DNA of 64,000 nt, taken from Patiria pectinifera. Taxonomy: Eukaryota; Echinodermata; Asteroidea; Valvatida; Asterinidae. The first letter of the stretch is position 1; each line of letters begins with the position of its first letter. The stretch lies in NCBI GenBank assembly GCA_029964075.1, contig CM057142.1:3797770-3861769 (forward strand), read 5' to 3'. Positions 9,601 through 17,803 of this stretch are shown here, piece after piece. Both the position numbers and the translations under genes were made by a program. Under the pieces are notes generated by a model. It was given only the letters and a program-made list of their open reading frames with translations, ran no database searches and was not told where the DNA came from.

Positions 9601-12063
9601 TCATAGATGCAACATGGCAACCTTCATATGATAATGAAGTCAAGGGTCACATACCAAGGTCAAAGGTCATCTGAATTCAAGTTGTAGAATAGGCTGAACA
9701 TGTAAAATTGATCTCATTTGAAAAGTTGAAGTCCAATTGGAACCAAACTTGGGTCATAGATGCAATTTGGCAATCTTCATACTGATTAGTCACTCTTTAA
9801 AGATAATCACGAAAGCAGGCGAGAGGCATGATTCGAGAACCATCTTGTTTATTCAGCCCCATTCTGTAAACTATGCGTCTCAAACTCCATTCTCCCACCA
9901 TGTAATTCTTGAAGTTGTCTCCTCTCAATTTCCAGTTCATGATGAGAATCATCACAGATGCCGTGGAGAGTCTACCTCCGAATCACTCCATGGACCCCAA
10001 GCAAGCCGAGCCCATCTGCCACTCGCCACCAGTCATGCCGTCCAGCCCCGGCCCGCTGGACGTCCGCAGGATACGCAGGAGTCACCCGGCCCACACCTGG
10101 CCGGGAACCGTGGTCCAGCTGGCCATAGCCTTCGGTGGGGACGTGGACAGGCTGAAGAGGCATCATGTCTGTGAGCTGTTCAAGAGTGGCTATGATGCCA
10201 TTGCTCAAGAGGTACAGTAGTAGCCGTAGGCCCTAGGCACCAGTGTTCCGTAGGCTGTACTCCACACTAAGCACCAGTACCAATTTCATGTTGATGCTAA
10301 GCTGTACTAAGCAAACCAGGCTAAACCGGTAGCTCTAAAAGCCTGTTGGCATACTGTGGTATTTTTCGTAGGCTCTCAAATTTTTGTAGGCCCCGAATTT
10401 TTTGTAGGCACTTTCCCTGCTGTGCCTATTGGATAATCCAGGCCTGAGTTGTAGGTTTGGATCAACTCCAGTGTTTGACGCAGCTTAAAACCTGTTTCAG
10501 ATTGGTACTCCAGATTTGTATGGAACCAAGTAGTATGACGATCGACTTGGGTCCACCAAAATAGATGTTATTTTCATACATGAAACCTTTTTTAAAATTA
10601 ATTTTCCATTGACTAATCTTATCGAATCATTCTAAACAACTTAAACAGTCAATCTGTTGATTAGTCAATACTAGCTGTTTGTAACATCAAAGCTTTCATT
10701 TGGCATAATCTGCAACGCTTACATCTTTACATTGATGATTAGCTCATGAATCTCAATTTTCTTTCATTCAGCAAATTAAAGGACAGTGCTTATATGATGA
10801 ATATTGATGTTGTGTTTTCCATATTCAATAGTATGCATGTTAATGTTCTGTTTTTTGCATATTCAACTGGTCATTGTGCCAACAGGTAATGCCCAGAGTC
10901 AGCTGATGAATATTAACAACCCGTTTTCCATATGTTAATGTTCTGCTTTGCATATTCAACTGGTCATTGTGCCAACAGGTAACGACCAGAGTCAGCTGAT
11001 GCATATTAACAACCCGTTTTCCATATGTTAATGTTCTGTTTTGCATATTCAACTGGTCATTGTGCCAACAGGTAACGACCAGAGTCAGCTGATGCATATT
11101 AACAACACGTTTTCCATATTCATCAGGTTTTGGTGACCGTAACAGACCACACCCAGATGGCGGTTCAGCTGATCAACGTGATAGGTCTGCGCCTAGCTCA
11201 GGTGTTTATTGTGGATGCAAACGCAGCCAGCGTGGCTCGCCAGTCTTCCCTTCCTGCCTCGCTGATAACGTGGCTCAAAGTCTTAGTAAGAACTTTTTAG
11301 TATTTGTCATCACTTAGAACAGCATGGGCTGCCGTTATAATTTGTGACCTGTCTGAGAAAATGACAAGTCAATTTGCCAAAAAAAAATGTTTGATTTCTG
11401 AGTTTGTTTGGTTTGAGTTGTTTGGTTTATGTTAATGGTATCAACATAAAAAGAACAAGAGTTGCAGAGGAGTCCAACAATTTTATAGAATTTTGCCAAC
11501 ATAATTGCTGGCAAACCCTCATAGGTTCTTCAAAATCCACCTGTTTTACAAAATTGAGTAAAGTAGAATCGAGCCGCTGTTTCACAGAGAGCAGACTATA
11601 TATATGTTTAGCATGCGCATGTACTAAGTTTCATAGTTGCATATTGGGTAGGAAAATTTAGCCTAGGGTTCAAAATCAGTGGGCAACACTAAACACATTA
11701 CTTGTTTCCTTTCCCGAAAAGTCTGCAAAACATTAGAAGGTTATTGAGGACTGTGTGGAAAGTTTTCTTAGGAGTGAAAACGCAAGGCCGGCATTTACTT
11801 TGTTTGTTTTTCATTCAGATTGTTTGTAATTAATAGAGTTATTTTAGACATTGGCTGATCACTTTTTAAGAAAAAAAAGAATCAGAGTTTAATCGATTTT
11901 TATTCTTGAAACACAGGCTAAAGAGTCGAGTCTGCGATGTCCACATCCCCCGATTCCAGACACGGCCCATCTGGTCAGCAAAGCCGTCGGTCTACTCCCA
12001 GAGAAACACCCCCAGTACGCACTAGGATTGCAGCTCGTTGAGGCTGTGGGGTCCCTCACTTGA
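522..12063 (+). CDS. RAB3GAP2: RAB3GAP2, Rab3 GTPase-activating protein non-catalytic subunit (3' half, 14 exons)
   Basis: The encoded protein pairs with RAB3GAP1 to form the Rab3 GAP and Rab18 GEF complex, a cytosolic regulator of exocytosis, ER structure and autophagy. Fourteen exons, each with AG acceptor and GT donor, join without a frame break: 522-619, 1651-1893, 2413-2613, 3334-3460, 3775-3921, 4569-4675, 5417-5483, 6134-6240, 7269-7343, 7725-7884, 9253-9398, 9936-10211, 11127-11285 and 11917-12063. They give about 686 codons, roughly the C-terminal half of a protein of about 1,390 residues in vertebrates. Family-specific stretches include [42 protein letters not shown] and the C-terminal [19 protein letters not shown] before TGA. 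This matches the RAB3GAP2 C-terminal domain. The 5' exons are off the left edge. Identification rests on recalled family sequence, not on a search. Confidence 0.93.
1093..1602. mobile_element. Possible TTAA-flanked MITE in RAB3GAP2 intron
   Basis: AGGGAATATAC at the left and its near inverse GTATGTTCCCT at the right are each bordered by TTAA (1089-1092 and 1603-1606), the piggyBac-type target. The terminal repeat is only 11 bp with one mismatch, so this is tentative. Inside, CTGGTTCCCTGACC near 1377 pairs with GGTCAGGGAACCAG near 1436. The same GGGGTCAGGGAACCAGAC string recurs near 48,695. Confidence 0.35.
1651..1893 (+). CDS. RAB3GAP2: RAB3GAP2 exon b
   Basis: Acceptor TTTCTTTGTAG, donor GAG|GTGAAT; 81 whole codons starting [15 protein letters not shown] and containing [19 protein letters not shown]. 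The 12-base string CAGCCAATCAGA occurs twice inside the exon, giving a repeated SQSE peptide. Confidence 0.87.
2413..2613 (+). CDS. RAB3GAP2: RAB3GAP2 exon c
   Basis: Acceptor AATGTCTAG, donor AAG|GTAAGG; 67 codons. It starts with an acidic, low-conservation stretch ([12 protein letters not shown]), followed by [20 protein letters not shown]. Confidence 0.87.
3334..3460 (+). CDS. RAB3GAP2: RAB3GAP2 exon d
   Basis: Acceptor CATTCCACAG, donor AAAG|GTCAGT; reads [14 protein letters not shown] to TKILEGGKG and leaves one base that completes a Gly codon with the next exon. Confidence 0.85.
3775..3921 (+). CDS. RAB3GAP2: RAB3GAP2 exon e
   Basis: Acceptor ATCTGTAG, donor CAAG|GTATGA. It reads [20 protein letters not shown] and continues through a Ser/Gly-rich linker to DDAQQVQ. 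The phase fits both neighbouring exons. Confidence 0.87.
4035..4377. mobile_element. Harbinger-like MITE, about 340-bp family, copy 1
   Basis: The ends are inverted: GGCCCTAAAAAAAAGTCTCC at the left and the inverse with a long G run at the right. Both copies of TTA (4032-4034, 4378-4380) are intact, a TWA duplication typical of PIF/Harbinger elements. CTCCGGTTTCTGGTATG and its inverse CATACCAGAAACCGGAG sit just inside. There is no coding capacity. A relative in the opposite orientation is at 49,767-50,109. Confidence 0.7.
4569..4675 (+). CDS. RAB3GAP2: RAB3GAP2 exon f
   Basis: Acceptor TTGTCACAG, donor CGAG|GTAAGG. It encodes [20 protein letters not shown] and [12 protein letters not shown], among the most recognisable blocks of the family. 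Confidence 0.93.
4735..5102 (-). mobile_element. tRNA-derived SINE in RAB3GAP2 intron
   Basis: On the minus strand the 5' end (right side) is tRNA-like. It has an A-box-like TGTGGTTAAGG around 5074-5084 and a perfect B box GGTTCGAGTCC at 5024-5034, about 40 bp apart, as in Pol III internal promoters. The body continues through TATATAAGAACC-type sequence to a TTATTATTA-rich 3' tail near 4740. No clear target duplication was seen. Confidence 0.65.
5417..5483 (+). CDS. RAB3GAP2: RAB3GAP2 exon g
   Basis: Acceptor GTTGCCAG, donor CATG|GTGAGT. It encodes [20 protein letters not shown]. The phase matches both neighbours. Confidence 0.87.
5687..6039. mobile_element. Harbinger-like MITE, 353 bp
   Basis: The left end GGCCAAAAAAATAATAAATA and right end ATTTTTTTTTTTGGCC are inverted, followed inward by GGTCTCTGGTCAG / CTGACCAGAGAC. 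TAA flanks both ends (5684-5686, 6040-6042). It lies between exons g and h. There is no transposase frame. Confidence 0.7.
6134..6240 (+). CDS. RAB3GAP2: RAB3GAP2 exon h
   Basis: Acceptor CATTGTAG, donor AAG|GTAGCG. It encodes [20 protein letters not shown] and [14 protein letters not shown], strongly RAB3GAP2-like. Confidence 0.92.
7269..7343 (+). CDS. RAB3GAP2: RAB3GAP2 exon i
   Basis: Acceptor TTTGTCCCAG, donor GTG|GTAAGT; 25 codons, [20 protein letters not shown]. Confidence 0.92.
7725..7884 (+). CDS. RAB3GAP2: RAB3GAP2 exon j (two possible donors)
   Basis: Acceptor CCCCTTAG. It encodes [20 protein letters not shown] and continues to [10 protein letters not shown]. The conserved donor is GCAA|GTGAGT after 7884. 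A second donor, CAGG|GTGAGT after 7920, lies in the terminal inverted repeat of an inserted transposon. It would add 36 bases (12 codons, no stop) and keep the same phase. Family conservation favours 7884. Confidence 0.87.
7917..8416. mobile_element. Tc1/mariner-like MITE (500 bp) with about 220-bp inverted arms
   Basis: The element runs from CAGGGTGAGTAAAAAAAG to the inverse ending TTTACTCTTCCTG, flanked by TA on both sides (7915-7916, 8417-8418). The arms stay inverted for about 220 bp each, for example CCAAATGTTGGGACCATTG against its near inverse. It starts 32 bp after the donor of exon j, and its left terminus carries a consensus GTGAGT donor. Confidence 0.75.
9253..9398 (+). CDS. RAB3GAP2: RAB3GAP2 exon k
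   Basis: Acceptor TTCTGGTCAG, donor CAG|GTCAGC. It encodes [20 protein letters not shown] and [19 protein letters not shown], matching the conserved C-terminal domain. Confidence 0.93.
9559..9787 (+). repeat. 153-bp tandem duplication in RAB3GAP2 intron (1.5 copies)
   Basis: The block starting TCTCATTTCAAAAGTTAAAG at 9559 recurs at 9712 with several substitutions. It includes AACCAAACTTGGGTCATAGA in both copies. The first copy carries repeated AAGGTCA-type strings. Confidence 0.7.
9936..10211 (+). CDS. RAB3GAP2: RAB3GAP2 exon l
   Basis: Acceptor AATTTCCAG, donor GAG|GTACAG; 92 codons. [18 protein letters not shown] is followed by a Pro/Ser-rich linker and then [20 protein letters not shown] and [17 protein letters not shown]. 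The exon is GC-richer than the surrounding introns. Confidence 0.92.
10838..11125 (+). repeat. 93-bp tandem repeat, about 3 copies, abutting the exon m acceptor
   Basis: TTAATGTTCTG starts at about 10840, 10935 and 11028. Each copy contains CATATTCAACTGGTCATTGT and GCCAACAGGTAA. The last copy ends in the functional sequence TTTTCCATATTCATCAG. An earlier TTTTCCATATTCAATAG near 10815 resembles a decoy acceptor. Confidence 0.8.
11127..11285 (+). CDS. RAB3GAP2: RAB3GAP2 exon m
   Basis: Acceptor ATTCATCAG, donor TTA|GTAAGA; 53 codons including [18 protein letters not shown] and [13 protein letters not shown] 93-bp tandem repeat abuts the acceptor. Confidence 0.92.
11917..12063 (+). CDS. RAB3GAP2: RAB3GAP2 terminal coding exon
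   Basis: Acceptor GAAACACAG; encodes [20 protein letters not shown], then [20 protein letters not shown] and a TGA stop at 12061-12063. The end is where the vertebrate protein ends, minus a few residues. Confidence 0.94.
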   Translation, partial: AKESSLRCPHPPIPDTAHLVSKAVGLLPEKHPQYALGLQLVEAVGSLT

Positions 12064-14850
12064 AGGGAACAAACACATTGAAGCTCCAAAACCAACTGAG
12101 CTAGTTCATCCAACTTTTTATGCATTATGAACAGGGGCAAGGCGAGACCTATTTGATTGGCAAGGTTTTACCACAAATTGCCAACAGACGCTCTGTGCTG
12201 GAGTGTAGCCAGGAATTTTTGTTATTGTCATTCACAAAATCAATAAGTGGGGGAAGGGGGGGGGGGGAGGGCTGGACACCATCAGACTATTGGAGACGCT
12301 GTTCAAAGCCAATGATCTTTGACACTATCGGACAATAGGTGGCGTCCTTCAACAGACAGATGCATGATTTTTCAGACAGGACAACAAATTTGCTGTCAAA
12401 ACTGAAAGAATTTGAGAGGAGGGGGGCGGGGTTTGACAACCCGAACCCTTTGTCTAGCGAAGCTTGTGATGGTTCATTTGCGGACTTGGGGCTCTAAATG
12501 TCGTCTGAAAGAAGTTATGGGGACCCCCCTTTTGCTACGACCCTATGATATAATACAAAATGTTATCTGAAAAGTCTGAAGATCAACTTTAAATTTTAGC
12601 AGAGTCAGGCTTTGAAGCCAATACCAATGGGAGTTTTGGTTTGTCACTCAACAAATCAAAATAAATATCTGGAAATTTCATAAGTTGAGCTACAAGTTAG
12701 TGTACCAGATCAAGTATTTTCATATTCATTTGATTCTTATCCATGTTAGATATGGGAATCTGTGGCAAACGAAGGAAAGATTAATTTTTTATCGGCCCCA
12801 TCCTCAATTATCTTCGCCCCACTCACGCTTTACATTTTGCATCCATGCTGAATTCAGTATCCGTAATTCAATGCTATTGTCAAGCTCTCATTTTACGTTT
12901 GGAAAAAAAAAGTTCTAAAAAATAAATTGTGAATTCTTGTATGATAAACTGAATGTCACTAGGGCCATCAATGAGGCCTAGTCGTTATCTGTGTTAAAAC
13001 CTTGAGTCCAATTTGCTTTGAAAACAATATCTTCAATAAAAGGTTTTCATTTCCATATTTGTTGCAAGAAAACTATCAAGTTGTTCTAAAATGGGAAATC
13101 ACAACATCAAAATGTTACTCTAACCTTAAATATCGTGACAATTGGTGGTTTATCAGCTATGATCCCCACTGATATGAAATCAACGACTATCAAAAATAAA
13201 TATGCTTCCACTATAGATATTCAAATTCAGCTTACTATACTATTCAAGTGAATATAAATGAACATATATTTAATTGATGTAAATATCAATTTCTTTTTAA
13301 TATATTGGTCTTTGACCATAGATTTAGATTGAAAACAAAACTGCTTCAGGGAATTGTTTTCTTTTCTATTCCTTTGGTAAAGCGGCTTTTAAGTACAAAT
13401 ATTTCTTTGGGCTGAAATTTTATTTTGTCTAAAAACGCATCACTGTTGTGATTTATGTTAGTGCCTTTTATTTTGTTTAAATTGTACTTGCCAAATGAAT
13501 TGTAAAAACAAGTGAACATATTAAGTTTTTCAATTTGATTTCAAACATTGGAAACCCAATCTTGTAGGATTGAGACATTATTAAATATAAGAACATCTCT
13601 TGCGCAATGCATCGTGAATAACTTCTGTACAGTTGTCATTTTGTCCATATGAACTTAGAGAAAAGGAAGATTAAATATCAGCCAATAAAAAAACAATTGT
13701 TTTGTCAACATCCTTTTGTCAAACAGAAGTCCGGTGTGATTTTTAATTATTTTTTTTCATCTTGCGATTATTTTTTTCAGACTTTTGAGGGACGGACATT
13801 ATAGAAAGAAATACATCTTTCAGACCCTCCATTCAGTTTTCAAACATTTGTTTATTGACAATCTCATCCTTTTTCTTTGAATTTCTCTATTCTGAACAAA
13901 ATCCACCAATTTCAGTCAATGAGATCAACAAATTGTTGACGTTTTTAGTCCCCCCAAGATGTTCAAAATCCTGCAAAGCTTATCCGTCTTGCCCCGGTCA
14001 ATCACATCATAGAAATCATGACTGATTCAAATTTGTGAAAAACAAATATTTAAATAGAAATGGAAAAAAAATCTGGGCGCAACAATGCTGTCAATTCTTT
14101 GTCATTTTACAAACACTGGGTAAATATATGTTGTAAATTTTAAGGTGTATTTGTTGAAATCTGCTAAATGCATTACTAAACAGTCAGCTGTGGTGGGAGT
14201 GCCCTACACCGCGTTGTGGGGAAGTTTTCTATTGTTGGGAAAATTAGGACCGAGTTCTGGGGACTTTCTGCTGTTCCCATAGTGTTTCGGTTCCCATAAT
14301 AATTAACTATCGCGCAACACATGGGCGTCAATCGGTGGGGGATATATTGTTTGTCCCCCCAAGCTAAAAATTGTAGCCTACACAATGATTCTATAGCTTA
14401 GAATAGCTGATTCAACGACTCCCAACTCAAAAATGATGTTCAGTTAAAATGATGATCTTTTGCTCAAAAAAAGTGGTTTTAAGTGGTCAGAAATTTCCTC
14501 AGATCGCACCACAGAACGTATAGAATCCAAAAACTTGGGAAATATTGTCAAATTACATGATATACAAATGGACGCCCAGCGCGCAACATCTGAGACAAAC
14601 AAAACTTAGCATACAAAAATTCCATAGGATTGCCTAAGGGGCGTGGCCAACTCGCAAACAGCTTGCTCGATGACGGCCATCTCTGTAGAACTGCAACTGC
14701 GTAGTTTACGCAATCAAGCAGGCACTGCTCAGTGTTGAAATGTGTTTGAAATACGACGTAGCCGATGCGCGTTATGCATGCAAGTTGATGCTAAAAATGC
14801 TGATGCACGTGGATGGTCTGTAGGAAATGACGTCATTTGAACGAGACCTA
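12064..14850. other. RAB3GAP2 3' UTR and intergenic DNA
   Basis: AT-rich sequence with homopolymer runs (G10 near 12250) and no convincing coding region or RNA gene. The proximal part is probably 3' UTR; its end is not determined. No organised repeat was recognised. Confidence 0.5.
12921..12926 (+). promoter_or_regulatory. Candidate polyadenylation signal for RAB3GAP2
   Basis: This is an AATAAA about 860 bp after the stop. Others lie near 12658 and 13,030. No strong GT-rich element marks one of them as the used site. Confidence 0.25.
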
Positions 14851-14968
14851 GGCCGTGTCCGAAACTGGCTTCCAGAGCTACGGCTACGTCTATTGTCAGC
14901 GCGTCCCCGCATATTTTCAATGGGCTTGGACCTAGACCTAGCTCTAAACAGCTGATTCGGATGCAGCC
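14851..14968. mobile_element. Short Harbinger-like MITE (about 120-bp family), diverged copy
   Basis: GGCCGTGTCCGAA at the left is mirrored by TTCGGATGCAGCC at the right. Length and ends match copies at 56,735-56,860 and 58,377-58,497. The flanking CTA and TGA are not identical, so the duplication has decayed or the ends are slightly off. Confidence 0.5.
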
Positions 14969-14989
14969 TGATGACTTTTCACTAGAGAT

Positions 14990-15177
14990 CTTCTAAAATA
15001 CAATTTAAAGCTACAGTCCATCATTTGCAGCTATCCAAAAAAGTAACTGACATAATTAATGTTAAAAAACATACTTGGTTGAAAGATAGTAAGGGGACTA
15101 AACTCCCTGTGAAATGATTCTTTCTGGCATGCTGTCATTTTGAAGAAATCAACGAAAGAAGGCCTTTCCAACGGTGT
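14990..15177. repeat. Dispersed repeat, copy 1
   Basis: It shares ATCATTTGCAGCTATCCAAA and GGCATGCTGTCATTTTGAAG with 55,065-55,235 in the same order and spacing. The hAT element at 15,186 inserted into this repeat. Confidence 0.6.
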
Positions 15178-15185
15178 GTCTTACG

Positions 15186-16206
15186 CAGAGTTGTAATGAC
15201 TCGAGTCAATGACTCGACTCGAGTCCGACTCGAGTCACATTTTTTGGTGACTCGACTCGACTCGAGTCCCGACAGGTAAATGACTCGACTCGACTCGAGT
15301 CACTGTGAGCAAATGACTCGACTCGACTCGAGTCCCTCACCAGAATGACTCGACTCGACTCGAGGAAGGCTAATAAGACTCGAGTCCCAAAAATAAAAGC
15401 AAAACTTATTTGCGAAAAATATTTGCAATGACTTACGCCGCGCCGTTCGCTTTGCCAGTTTTTGTTCACGTCACGTTATGTTCGCGAATTATGTACGTTC
15501 ATATACAGCGGCCGTCTGTTTTCCTTCCTCCATAATGATACAACAAACATACACCGTGTCGCGGACTCCCACCTTGTGGTTCTATAGCATGTAATGCTAA
15601 ATCCAGAACCAGACTTAAAACGCATTTCTCAATCCGTGGTTTCATCATTGGTTTCGGGCGATTTCTTATAAAGCTCTTGGTGGAACGCTGGCTAAATTTA
15701 TGTCCCGATTTCACACACACACAAAATGGATACGGATGGGACCATCTTTAAATAATCAGAAACAGTTTTGTATAATGTAATTAGGTTTTGACGTTGTCAG
15801 CGATCAGCGAACAACAAAATCTAAACCCGAAGCCAAAACAGTTGTAAGACCGAAGTTTCACATCTTCTTATCTGTGACGTGAGCTAGCAATGGAAACTGT
15901 TGGTTGGGTACCATACAGCATACTTTATGTCTTTGGATTTTCGTAATAGACTGGTGCCTTGTATTCTTTCTCTCTTGTGTTTGTTGCTTTTTATTGTAAT
16001 TTATTATATAGTGTTCAAATATTTGTGACTCGAATTGACTCGAGCTAAATACTTGACTCGACTCGACTCGACTCGACCACACACTGTGACTTGACTCGAC
16101 TCGACTCGACCTTGTTGACCTAATGACTCGACTCGACTCGAGTCACTTCTTTAAAATGACTCGACTCGACTCGCGTCACAAAAATCAGTGACTCGTTACA
16201 ACTCTG
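15186..16206. mobile_element. Non-autonomous hAT transposon (1,021 bp) with perfect 8-bp target duplication
   Basis: The ends are CAGAGTTGTAATGA and, inverted, CAGAGTTGTAACGA. GTCTTACG occurs directly on both sides (15178-15185 and 16207-16214), the 8-bp duplication expected for hAT. Subterminal blocks of GACTCGACTCGACTCGAGTC-type repeats (about 15190-15375 and 16020-16195) resemble the repeated subterminal motifs of hAT elements. The centre is unrelated sequence without a transposase. Confidence 0.9.
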
Positions 16207-16462
16207 GTCTTACGGTTAACTGTACCTTTAAACTGTACGGGTTAGCCACACAAGGGGTTTGTGCAGAAGCAAACGGCTGCAGTTTGGCCAGATTGGCCAG
16301 ATTGAGCCCATTCATTGGCGCGCAAGGAGCGGTTATCGCATTTCAAATTTCGGGCCAGATGAGATTTTGGGAAGTCTACTTCACAGACAGTGAGTGATCA
16401 GTGGGGGGAGTGGGGGGAGGGGGGGGGGGCAACTATAAGCCTAACCTCTGGTCCAAGTAAAA

Positions 16463-16962
16463 NNNNNNNNNNNNNNNNNNNNNNNNNNNNNNNNNNNNNN
16501 NNNNNNNNNNNNNNNNNNNNNNNNNNNNNNNNNNNNNNNNNNNNNNNNNNNNNNNNNNNNNNNNNNNNNNNNNNNNNNNNNNNNNNNNNNNNNNNNNNNN
16601 NNNNNNNNNNNNNNNNNNNNNNNNNNNNNNNNNNNNNNNNNNNNNNNNNNNNNNNNNNNNNNNNNNNNNNNNNNNNNNNNNNNNNNNNNNNNNNNNNNNN
16701 NNNNNNNNNNNNNNNNNNNNNNNNNNNNNNNNNNNNNNNNNNNNNNNNNNNNNNNNNNNNNNNNNNNNNNNNNNNNNNNNNNNNNNNNNNNNNNNNNNNN
16801 NNNNNNNNNNNNNNNNNNNNNNNNNNNNNNNNNNNNNNNNNNNNNNNNNNNNNNNNNNNNNNNNNNNNNNNNNNNNNNNNNNNNNNNNNNNNNNNNNNNN
16901 NNNNNNNNNNNNNNNNNNNNNNNNNNNNNNNNNNNNNNNNNNNNNNNNNNNNNNNNNNNNNN
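16463..16962. other. Assembly gap (500 N)
   Basis: Exactly 500 unknown bases. The first known base after it falls inside a Helitron-type repeat found again at 22,149, so the contig probably broke in the array and the true gap length may differ. Confidence 0.99.
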
Positions 16963-17803
16963 AGAGATTGATCTCAAATTTGGAAGGTATACAGAAAGGG
17001 GAGTGTTATAGATGGAAATTGATATGTCAAGGTCACGTGACCTTCAATTCCGGTTTTACCGGAAGTGGTAATTTTAGAACCCTATATCATATTTTATGAA
17101 TTATTAATCTGATTAGGTTGAAACTTCACATTAATACAAAGCTATATTGACAGATAATTATATTGCATTATTATTACTGTGCACTTAATTATTGTCATGT
17201 TATGACGTCATGAATATTTAATGAGGCAATCTTTACAGTCCTATAACTATAGAACCGTTTGACCGATTGATCTCAAACCTGGCAGGTATACACACTGGGA
17301 AGTGTTACAGATACAAATTGGTATGACCGGGTCATGTGACCTCTACTTCCGGTATCACCGGAAGTGTTAATGTAAGACCCTAATTAGTATATCTAATGAA
17401 TTAGACATTTGATTGGGTTGACACCTTATATTACTATTAAACAACATTAAAGGATAAATATGTAGCATTATTATTAATGGGCAGTTTAAAGTGTTTTGTT
17501 ATGATGTCATGAATATTTAATGAGGCAATCTTTATATTCCTTTAACTTTAAAACTTTTCGACTGATTGATCTCAAACTTGGTAAATAGATAAACAGGGAA
17601 GTGTTATGAATGAAAATGTGTATGTCAAGGTCATGTGACCCTTCCGGTCTTTACCGGAAGTGCAATCATTTAAGATAATATTTTCAATTTAAAAAGTTAA
17701 TTATACGTTTTTGAAAATCTTTACATTATTTTTTGCTATCTAACAGACAATCAAAAACAAGTTGGGAACAGCTCTGTGGTTGTTCAGTTACAACCACATC
17801 TAG
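16963..17803 (+). mobile_element. Array unit E0, A-type 3' part (left end lost in gap)
   Basis: Three subunits of about 298 bp start with GATTGATCTCAAAYYTGG at roughly 16967, 17265 and 17564. Each holds a GTCA(C/T)GTGACC box and a CCGGT..ACCGGAAGT pair. The unit ends with the hairpin TGTGGTTGT (17775-17783) / ACAACCACA (17790-17798) and CTAG 17800-17803. Confidence 0.75.

Noticed and set aside
9972-10208. Minus-strand 78-codon frame over exon l
   Set aside because: Shadow of the GC-rich RAB3GAP2 coding exon on the opposite strand.
16390-16977. Long frames across 16.4-17.0 kb
   Set aside because: They are open only because 500 N bases contain no stop codons.
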